The translations under genes were made by a program, and so were the position numbers. From assembly GCA_964591565.1 (NCBI GenBank), contig CAZQEC010000019.1:1-21433 (forward strand): DNA of 21,433 bases, in the 5' to 3' direction. Below the pieces are notes generated by a model. That model was not told the origin of the DNA. It did not search any database and worked only from the letters and a program-made list of their open reading frames with translations. The stretch comes from CAZQEC01 sp964591565 (GTDB lineage Bacteria > Patescibacteriota > UBA1384 > CAJBMM01). Shown here in pieces: positions 16,321-21,433 of this stretch (the first letter of the stretch is position 1; each line of letters starts with the position of its first letter).

Positions 16321-16376
16321 GTCATTGCGAGGAGCGAAGCGACGCGGCAATCTATATTTTATATGAATAAAATATA
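16321..16376. repeat. Half of a GTCATTGCGAGG dispersed repeat plus a 10-bp hairpin
   Basis: 16321-16353 (GTCATTGCGAGGAGCGAAGC and onward to CGGCAATCT) is the left half of a dispersed bacterial repeat I recall; the usual inverted right half is missing. It runs into TATATTTTAT (16353-16362) / ATAAAATATA (16367-16376), a perfect stem with a 4-nt loop. A further 7-bp pair CCGATAA/TTATCGG lies at 16385-16420. Confidence 0.65.
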
Positions 16377-16497
16377 TTAACTAGCCGATAAACTACGTGC
16401 ATACGGAAATAGATTATCGGATCTATAATTATATGTTTAGTCGGACCAAGCACTCCCCTATTCATTGAGACTCAATTAAGTTTTTTTGACATAAGTT

Positions 16498-16530
16498 CAG
16501 CCCGATCTACGGTGTTTTGCAGTCGGGCTG
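16498..16530. repeat. 8-bp stem-loop at the edge of the GC-rich cassette
   Basis: CAGCCCGA (16498-16505) / TCGGGCTG (16523-16530) is perfect over a 17-nt loop, 11 nt beyond the stop of the minus-strand 139-residue gene. It marks where base composition changes. On the minus strand no T tract follows, so terminator function is uncertain. Confidence 0.5.
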
Positions 16531-16541
16531 GTGGTGGGTGG

Positions 16542-16961
16542 TTATTCCCACCTCTGTGGGATGACTTGAGGCCGTTCGGCAGGTGGATATGGACCCACCT
16601 GATCACGCGTTTGCACATCACTGAGGAGCAGTTCGACGTATCCAGACGCGTCTTGCAGGCGTTTGAGGTGTCTTATCATCTCAAGCATATTGCTAGCCAG
16701 ACTCGCCTCTGCTTTGCGCGTGCAAACAGGTAGCCTGAAATCGTAAGACGAAACGTCGTACTTCAGGTAGCGAAAGATGGCCTCGGGCGTCTTTGCGCCT
16801 GATTCTTGCGATGCGTTTATTAGCTCGGTCAGCGTTTGGAATATTCGTCTAGTACAGGCAAGTGCCTCTCCGACGCTTGCGTAATTTGCCGTCGAGAGAG
16901 CGTCGAGATCGAATACTGGTATAACAGTGCCGACGCGGTTTCGGCAAAGCAGAATTCTCAT
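16542..16961 (-). CDS. Hypothetical protein of the GC-rich cassette (139 residues)
   Basis: Not recognised. Start at 16961 chosen because AAAGGA (complement of 16970-16975) lies 8 nt upstream; a longer in-frame reading from 17198 would overlap the preceding gene heavily and has no ribosome site. The 139 residues look globular and largely helical (EALACTRRIFQTLTELIN, LASNMLEMIRHLKRLQDA), with two cysteines and a basic/polar end (PPAERPQVIPQRWE). No signal peptide or membrane segment. It lies 61 nt downstream of the 211-residue gene on the same strand, so the two form an operon. GC is about 53-58 percent, well above the neighbours, suggesting recent acquisition or a different codon preference. 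Function unknown. Confidence 0.6.
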   Translation of the reverse strand: MRILLCRNRVGTVIPVFDLDALSTANYASVGEALACTRRIFQTLTELINASQESGAKTPEAIFRYLKYDVSSYDFRLPVCTRKAEASLASNMLEMIRHLKRLQDASGYVELLLSDVQTRDQVGPYPPAERPQVIPQRWE

Positions 16962-17022
16962 CAGACGGTTCCTTTCATGCTGTGTGTTTTTGCAGTTCTG
17001 GCTGAGGGGCTTCGCGTCACGA

Positions 17023-17658
17023 CTATGGCCGCTCACACTCCTGATATGCCATCGGATCCCATACATTGGGATCATCCAGACTGTTTGCAAGCCGATTTTC
17101 GACGGCGCCAAGCGTTGCGCCGAGCTTTGCATCAATGTCTGGATCAAACGGTACGACTGGATAGTCCAATCCGGACGGATCCGGATCAATCGGGCCATCC
17201 AAACCGATACGCCTTTCTAAATCTGCATCAAGCGGTTTGTTTGGCACGTCGAGAAACTCGAGCAGATTCCCGTCTGGTGCGGTGTCCGACGGCTTGCCGA
17301 TTTTGGACAGACGACTCACGACTTCCGCATCCGTTTCGATAGCACACAACATCCGTTTTTGTAATGTATCAAACATCGTTGCGAGGGCACGCTCGTCGGC
17401 CCACTCCCCCTCGAACACACGAAAGTGATCTGCCCCGCACAAGATGTTGAGATTTTGACAGGCTTCGATCATGTTGCGGGTTTTTTTCAATTCAAGTTGG
17501 ACCAGTCGCTGAACCGTAGTGGCCATCAGATTCATTTGAAACATTGGCCTGCAGAATGATTGTTGGTTAAAGACTGCAACCACACCCTGCTTCCATCGGC
17601 CTCCTCGCGTTTTCCGACACAGTACAACCACGCGCTTGACGGACGTATTATTTGCCAC
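17023..17658 (-). CDS. Hypothetical protein of the GC-rich cassette (211 residues, GTG start)
   Basis: Not recognised. The GTG at 17658 is chosen over the ATG at 17700 because AAGGAG (complement of 17665-17670) lies 6 nt upstream of it. The N-terminus (MANNTSVKRVVVLCRKTRGG) is basic with a beta strand; the middle is helical with several Cys and Met (TVQRLVQLELKKTRNMIEAC). The C-terminal third is acidic and rich in DP and DPN (GPIDPDPSG, VPFDPDIDA), probably extended. No membrane segment or signal peptide. First gene of the cassette, with a clear promoter upstream. It is GC-rich like its partner and unlike secF next door. A nucleic-acid-binding role for the basic N-terminus is possible but unproven. 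Confidence 0.6.
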   Translation of the reverse strand: MANNTSVKRVVVLCRKTRGGRWKQGVVAVFNQQSFCRPMFQMNLMATTVQRLVQLELKKTRNMIEACQNLNILCGADHFRVFEGEWADERALATMFDTLQKRMLCAIETDAEVVSRLSKIGKPSDTAPDGNLLEFLDVPNKPLDADLERRIGLDGPIDPDPSGLDYPVVPFDPDIDAKLGATLGAVENRLANSLDDPNVWDPMAYQECERP

Positions 17659-17711
17659 CGTGTTCTCCTTTGTCAAAATGCGGCTAGGCCATCTAGGCAC
17701 AGCATTGCCAA

Positions 17712-17739
17712 ACTATATCACTACGGCGCGAAATGTCAA
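17712..17739 (-). promoter_or_regulatory. Promoter of the GC-rich cassette
   Basis: On the minus strand, a perfect TTGACA (complement of 17734-17739), a 16-nt spacer and TATAGT (complement of 17712-17717). The predicted start near 17705 gives a leader of about 47 nt before the GTG. It shows the minus-strand reading is the real one. Confidence 0.65.
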
Positions 17740-17764
17740 TCGAAATTAGGGAGACTCCTTGTAC

Positions 17765-17813
17765 AGGGTCGCACCCTTTAAAGGGTCGCACCCTATGCAG
17801 GGTGAGACCCTGC
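17765..17813. repeat. Three consecutive AGGGT-type hairpins after secF
   Basis: AGGGT-cgc-ACCCT at 17765-17777, the same at 17782-17794, and a longer GCAGGGT-gag-ACCCTGC at 17797-17813. They sit 9 nt beyond the secF stop and before the cassette promoter. No T tract on either strand, but the longest could act in 3'-end formation. Confidence 0.75.
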
Positions 17814-17821
17814 GAGAGGGA

Positions 17822-18724
17822 TTAGTGTTTTTTAGAGCGTTCTTGCCACATTACTAAAAGCGGGGTGGCGTTGAAGATTGATGAATACGTTCCAACGGCG
17901 ATACCGAGCAGAAGTGCCAGTGTGAAGCCCTTGGTACTCTCTCCCCCGAGTAAAAATAACACCAGTAATACTAACAACACCGTCAAAGATGTATTTAATG
18001 ACCGCGCCAGAGTTTGCACAATACTCATATTGGCTACGTCGGCAAAGGGGGCGCCAGGGTTTAGGCGCAAATTTTCGCGAATGCGATCAAACACGACGAT
18101 TGTGTCGTGCACCGAAAAGCCCATGACCGTTAATAACGCGGTAATAAATAAGCTATCCACCTCAATGAAGTCAAAAAATCGTCCCAGTAGTGCGAACATA
18201 CCAACGACAAAAAGTAGATCGTGCAGGAGTGCGGCAACAGCGGCAAAGCCGAATTTCCAAGAGTTGGCAGGTTTCGGAATTTTACGAAACGCCCAAGCAA
18301 TGTAAAGAATAATGGCGATTGAAGCAATGACAACGCGAAGCACGGCGTCATTTGTTTGTTTTTTCCCAATGGTCGGTCCAACCGTTTCATATCTTGTTTC
18401 TTTGGCATCTTTAAACGCGGCTGAAATCGCCGACTTTATTTTTTCGTGCTCACCTTCGCTCAAAGCATCGGTTTTTAATCTAAATGCTTTGTCCCCGCTT
18501 AACTGCACCGTTTTAGTTTTTAAATCAACGTCTTTCAAACTGTTAACCACCGCGTCATTGGTCACGCTCGCCCCAGTTTCATATTCAAGTACTGCCCCAC
18601 TCTTAAAATCAATGCCGACGCGTACGCCACTTACGGCTAGCACAATCATCACTGGTATTATCATCAACGCCGAAATACCAAACCACAGCCATTTCTTTTG
18701 TACAATTTGGGGAATGCTAGGCAT
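17822..18724 (-). CDS. secF: Protein translocase subunit SecF
   Basis: Encodes 300 residues, normal for SecF. SecDF is a proton-driven membrane complex that assists the late stage of Sec protein export. Landmarks: first membrane helix (about 10-32), VGIDFKSGAVLEY (usually GIDFTGG, so one Gly is replaced by Ser), a periplasmic head, then five membrane helices with GFSVHDTIVVFDRIRENLR and the SLNTS region, ending in a basic tail. The start at 18724 has AAAGGA 7 nt upstream and overlaps the secD end by 8 nt, so the two are translationally coupled in the usual order. No other Sec genes are in view. Three hairpins follow the stop. Confidence 0.97.
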   Translation of the reverse strand: MPSIPQIVQKKWLWFGISALMIIPVMIVLAVSGVRVGIDFKSGAVLEYETGASVTNDAVVNSLKDVDLKTKTVQLSGDKAFRLKTDALSEGEHEKIKSAISAAFKDAKETRYETVGPTIGKKQTNDAVLRVVIASIAIILYIAWAFRKIPKPANSWKFGFAAVAALLHDLLFVVGMFALLGRFFDFIEVDSLFITALLTVMGFSVHDTIVVFDRIRENLRLNPGAPFADVANMSIVQTLARSLNTSLTVLLVLLVLFLLGGESTKGFTLALLLGIAVGTYSSIFNATPLLVMWQERSKKH

Positions 18725-20009
18725 GGATTGTTCCTTTGAGCGGTGTCAACATTACTAATTTAAGCAAAATTCGGGTAATGGTGATGGCGGTAAACATACT
18801 GACTAAAACACCAATTGCCAGCGTGAGAGCAAAACCACGAACCAGTCCAGTTGTGCCAATAAATAATATGAACGCGGTGAGCAGTGTCGAAGTGTTGGAG
18901 TCGCGAATACTGGTCCAAGCGCGCGAAAATCCCTCGTCAATCGCAATTCGCGCCGGTTTGCCCCGTTTTAGTTCCTCACGCATCCGTTCAAAAATTAAGA
19001 TATTAGCGTCAACCGCCATACCAATGGATAAAATAAAACCAGCAATACCAGCTAGCGTCATTGTTACCGGTATTAGTTTGTAAATAGCGACGTTAATAAG
19101 CGTATAGATGATTAAAGCTAAAACGGCCAAAAATCCCGGCATACGATAATAAAGCATCATAAATAATGCCACGATCAAAAAACCAATAATGCCAGCCATT
19201 AAACTTTTTTGTAACGACTGACTGCCGAGTGTGGCACCAATAGTTTGTTGTGAGATAATTTTGATCGGCACCGGCAAAGCGCCCTGATTGAGTTGGCGTT
19301 CCAATTCTTTAGCACTTTCGACGGTAAAATTTCCGCTAATGACTGGCTCGCCATCGGTTATGGCACCGCGCACCACTGGGTTGGAAATTATCTCATTATC
19401 AAGCATAATGGCGATCGCTTTTTGCGGGTTGGCGGCGGCATATTGAGTTGTAATCTCACCAAACTTTTGTTTGGCTTCATTCTTCAGTATTAACTGTACT
19501 TGTGGCTCTCCGAGCAAACTTGATTTTCCACTCGAGCCGCTAGAGGTGGCTGGATCGCCAAAAGTGACTGAAGCGTTTTCGACGTCGGCGCCAGTAAAGA
19601 CGACAGCGCCAGATTCATCTAAAAAGCTTAAATTCGGAAATTGACCAATTTTCTTAATGGCTTCGTCTACATTAACCACTCCGGGAAGCTCAACTAATAG
19701 CGTATTTTTGTCGCCAATTTGTCCGCGTTGTATTACTGGTTCAGAAACGCCGAGAGCATTAACGCGGTCATTAACCAGACCTTTAAGAGCGTCCAGTGAT
19801 TGACTGTGTTTGTCGGAGGCAATTTTAGATAAATCGGCCTCATAAGTAATGGCTACTCCCCCTTTTAAGTCGAGTCCTTGATGAATAAAGAGTGAAGTTG
19901 TTTTAGAGCCCAGTTTTAAATTAGGTCCTTTGGGCAGTGCTATTAAAACAGCCACAGCAGTGACGATAACAATAAAAAGGGCGCGCCACAATAATTTTTT
20001 GGTAGACAT
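18717..20009 (-). CDS. secD: Protein translocase subunit SecD
   Basis: Encodes 430 residues, at the short end for SecD, with a compact periplasmic head. First membrane helix (about 9-26), then GLDLKGGVAITYEADLSK (the standard GLDLxGG motif), a P1 head with LLVELPGV and the QFPNLSFLDESG segment, QQTIGATLGSQSL, and five membrane helices with GMAVDANILIFERMREEL (the Asp is implicated in proton transfer in the family) and GLVRGFALTLAIGV. The ribosome site is weak (GAAAG about 10 nt upstream of the ATG at 20009). First gene of the secDF operon, separated from gmk by 221 nt of repeats. Confidence 0.97.
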   Translation of the reverse strand: MSTKKLLWRALFIVIVTAVAVLIALPKGPNLKLGSKTTSLFIHQGLDLKGGVAITYEADLSKIASDKHSQSLDALKGLVNDRVNALGVSEPVIQRGQIGDKNTLLVELPGVVNVDEAIKKIGQFPNLSFLDESGAVVFTGADVENASVTFGDPATSSGSSGKSSLLGEPQVQLILKNEAKQKFGEITTQYAAANPQKAIAIMLDNEIISNPVVRGAITDGEPVISGNFTVESAKELERQLNQGALPVPIKIISQQTIGATLGSQSLQKSLMAGIIGFLIVALFMMLYYRMPGFLAVLALIIYTLINVAIYKLIPVTMTLAGIAGFILSIGMAVDANILIFERMREELKRGKPARIAIDEGFSRAWTSIRDSNTSTLLTAFILFIGTTGLVRGFALTLAIGVLVSMFTAITITRILLKLVMLTPLKGTIHA

Positions 20010-20035
20010 TTATGAAACTTTCATATTACGAGTGT

Positions 20036-20064
20036 ATGTTAACCTAGTGCTAGCGTTTGGTCAA
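20036..20064 (-). promoter_or_regulatory. Putative promoter of secDF
   Basis: On the minus strand, TTGACC (complement of 20059-20064), a 17-nt spacer and TAACAT (complement of 20036-20041). It lies about 27 nt before the secD start. Confidence 0.5.
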
Positions 20065-20072
20065 GGTATAAC

Positions 20073-20230
20073 GGATGATGGAAAATGGAGGATGGAGGAC
20101 AGAAAAAATTTTCAATGATCAATTACCAATTTTCAATCAATTTTCATTTTTCCAATTTTCATAATTTCTCACAGTTTGATAATTGACAATTGTTAATTCG
20201 ATGAAAATTGTAAATTGATAAATGATAATT
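20073..20230. repeat. Word-repeat region between secD and gmk
   Basis: A gaggatggaggacag tract (20073-20106), then AT-rich words of the caattttcaat / ttgataattgacaatt type up to the gmk stop. The gmk stop codon directly abuts the AT word. No coding potential or convincing terminator seen. Confidence 0.65.
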
Positions 20231-20806
20231 CTATTTTGATATGACCTTGTCTAAAATAATTTTAGTTGCATGCGCCGCTGCTTCATCCAACTTGCCGTCA
20301 ATATTGGTGAGGTTATAATCAAACTGCGGTTTATATTCTCTCTCGGCGTTGGCTTGCTCGAGGCGTTTTGAAATTAAATCTTTTTCATTAACACGTGATT
20401 TATCCAAAAGACGATGTGACAGTTGATCGTCTGGCGCATCCACAAAAATAGTGACCGCGAATGATCCAAAGTGTTTTTTTAGGTTAAGAGCGCCAATGGG
20501 CATTTTGTCACATATAACGTTATGTTGTTGAAGCAATAATTCTAGGTCAGTTTTGGACGTGCCATAGTAGCGACCGCTAGCGCTCATTACCTCGTATTCC
20601 AGCATTTCACCGCGATCAATGGCGTGTTTGAAATCATCCTTACTCAAGAAATGATAGTGTCGGCCATTAATCTCTCCCACTCGTGGCGGGCGTGAGGTAA
20701 AATTGACCAATTTGACCAATCCTAACCGCTTATTTTTCAGCAGTTCATTTATGACTGTATTTTTGCCACTACCCCCGGGGCCAGAGATGATAAAAAGATA
20801 ATGCAT
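20231..20806 (-). CDS. gmk: Guanylate kinase
   Basis: Encodes 191 residues, usual length. Catalyses GMP + ATP to GDP + ADP, feeding GTP synthesis in the cytosol. P-loop GPGGSGKNT (9-17); the usual Ser or Gly after Lys is Asn, with Thr kept behind it. The GMP-binding part has TSRPPRVGEINGRHYHFLS, EYEVMSASGRYYGTS; the LID/core has RVNEKDLISKRLEQANAERE and the end YNLTNIDGKLDEAA. The strand that usually reads xxIDxQGA is VICDKMPIGALNLK, a divergent form. The only start in view is the ATG at 20806 and it has no ribosome site; a -10-like element lies 7 nt upstream, so leaderless translation is possible. Confidence 0.92.
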   Translation of the reverse strand: MHYLFIISGPGGSGKNTVINELLKNKRLGLVKLVNFTSRPPRVGEINGRHYHFLSKDDFKHAIDRGEMLEYEVMSASGRYYGTSKTDLELLLQQHNVICDKMPIGALNLKKHFGSFAVTIFVDAPDDQLSHRLLDKSRVNEKDLISKRLEQANAEREYKPQFDYNLTNIDGKLDEAAAHATKIILDKVISK

Positions 20807-20812
20807 GACCAG

Positions 20813-20821
20813 ATCATATCA
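20813..20821 (-). promoter_or_regulatory. Putative extended -10 promoter of gmk
   Basis: On the minus strand, TGATATGAT (TGn plus TATGAT) ends 6 nt before the ATG, which would place the transcription start at or next to the start codon. No -35 is evident. Confidence 0.4.
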
Positions 20822-20822
20822 G

Positions 20823-20912
20823 AAATAGCTGGTAGCAGGTAGCGGGTAGAAAAGAGTGATTAGCTGATCTCGGACAAGCTACTGGCTACTCACTACTAGC
20901 TACTGGCTATTT
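20823..20912. repeat. Imperfect 90-bp inverted repeat of the gtagcagg word
   Basis: AAATAGCTGGTAGC (20823-20836) and GCTACTGGCTATTT (20899-20912) match as inverted arms at 12 of 14 positions; the inside is more gtagc / gctac words. It fills the space between gmk and the pseudouridine synthase gene and covers that gene's stop codon. Confidence 0.75.
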
Positions 20913-21433
20913 AAAAACTGATCAAGCGCTTTTTTCAGATCTTCGGGCAACGGGGCTTCGAACGTGGTTGGTTTAGTTTGATTTGGTAAAACTATGGTCA
21001 AACTGGAGGCGTGCAGGAACTGCCGATGCAAGCCAATTCGCTTGGATAATATCAACGATACTTTAGAGCCATAAACCTCATCTCCGAGCACAGGATGTCC
21101 GATTATTTTAGCGTGCACCCGAATTTGGTGTGTGCGTCCGGTAATTGGCTGGGCGGAAACTAGAGTGGCTTTGTCGCCCTTTTGTGAGGTTAATATCTGC
21201 TCGATACTGATAACGGTTTTAGCTTCTCTCCCCTCCCCCGCTTCCACTTCGGCCATCTGTCGGCGATCTTTGACGCTTCGCCCGATCCAATTATGCACTT
21301 CAAGCGGTGATTGTTCGAGATGACCGAAAAGGAGGGCTGAATATATTTTAGTGACGCGGTGGGTTTGAATTTGCTTTGCCAAATGAATCATCGCATCAGT
21401 GTTTTTGGCGATAATCATTATACCCGAAGTGTT
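20900..21433 (-). CDS. RluA/RluD-family pseudouridine synthase, 5' part outside the window
   Basis: Open from the window edge (NTSGIMIIAK is in frame from 21433) to the TAG at 20900-20902; at least 177 residues. The family isomerises uridines in rRNA or tRNA to pseudouridine. The signature HRLDxxTSG is cut: only its end (NTSG) is in the window, so the catalytic Asp and any S4 domain lie beyond. Visible: the LVSAQPITGRTHQIRVHAKIIGH motif, HPVLGDEVYG, and GLHRQFLHASSL near the C-terminus, all typical. Which of RluA, RluC or RluD cannot be decided. The last residues and the stop are encoded by the gtagcagg repeat word. Confidence 0.9.
   Translation of the reverse strand, partial: NTSGIMIIAKNTDAMIHLAKQIQTHRVTKIYSALLFGHLEQSPLEVHNWIGRSVKDRRQMAEVEAGEGREAKTVISIEQILTSQKGDKATLVSAQPITGRTHQIRVHAKIIGHPVLGDEVYGSKVSLILSKRIGLHRQFLHASSLTIVLPNQTKPTTFEAPLPEDLKKALDQFLNSQ

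Noticed and set aside
16070..16541. tRNA or other standard RNA gene among the hairpins
   Set aside because: I saw no cloverleaf, T-arm GTTCGAATC motif or known riboswitch core; only simple stem-loops.
16962..17198. N-terminal extension of the 139-residue cassette protein
   Set aside because: Would overlap the 211-residue gene by 176 nt, has no ribosome site, and its composition (many W, R, I, Q) looks like a frame shadow.
16836..17342. Plus-strand 168-residue open frame over the GC-rich cassette
   Set aside because: No ribosome site or promoter; the minus strand has consensus promoter, ribosome sites for both genes and protein-like composition. Open antisense frames are expected in GC-rich DNA.
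17659..17700. ATG start at 17700 for the 211-residue cassette protein
   Set aside because: The segment between contains the AAGGAG ribosome site that serves the GTG at 17658; the ATG itself lies almost at the predicted transcription start.

Overview
The window looks like a chromosomal piece of a bacterium of the Candidate Phyla Radiation (Patescibacteria), assembled from a metagenome. This is an inference from gene content: a sigma-region-4/HARE-HTH fusion regulator, a small acidic helical protein of a type common in that group, membrane-anchored TraG/VirD4-like ATPases without a full conjugation apparatus, and divergent housekeeping genes. TGA is read as stop (for example at 5547-5549 and 8356-8358, both in ATGA overlaps), so the recoded lineages (Gracilibacteria, Absconditabacteria) are unlikely. 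Three runs of exactly ten N (5788, 6619, 9011) are scaffold gaps; two of them break the reading frame of a real gene, and I report those genes as single interrupted genes.

Layout. 1-570: a GC-richer RNA-recognition-motif protein gene with its own terminator. 641-7571: a tight plus-strand operon of a small helical protein, a 1524-residue membrane-anchored multidomain protein, and a coiled-coil, repeat-containing protein. 7572-7806: an intergenic region holding a MITE-like inverted repeat. 7807-10879: a disordered acidic/proline-rich protein, then the first membrane-anchored P-loop ATPase. 11338-12438: a sigma-like HTH regulator with its own good promoter and a nearby 16-bp palindrome. 12872-16069: a second, paralogous ATPase with a long disordered tail. 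16070-16541: a non-coding stretch full of inverted repeats. 16542-17658: a GC-rich two-gene minus-strand cassette of unknown function with its own promoter. 17822-21433, all minus strand: secF, secD, gmk and the 3' part of an RluA-family pseudouridine synthase gene.

The best candidate for an undescribed system is 641-16069. It combines two paralogous membrane-tethered TraG/VirD4-type ATPases, very large membrane or envelope proteins with duplicated helical domains and beta-rich modules, a disordered linker protein and a dedicated DNA-binding regulator. No relaxase, VirB4-like gene, pilin or core-channel gene is visible. It may be a translocation or surface-assembly machine; its substrate cannot be read from the sequence.

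The second theme is repeats. Nearly every intergenic region is built from a few short word families (ggtatcag, gtagcagg, gaggacgg and an attgataatt-like AT-rich word) plus several classes of inverted repeats. The gaggacgg word also lies inside two coding regions in the same frame, and the gtagcagg word supplies the stop codon of two genes.
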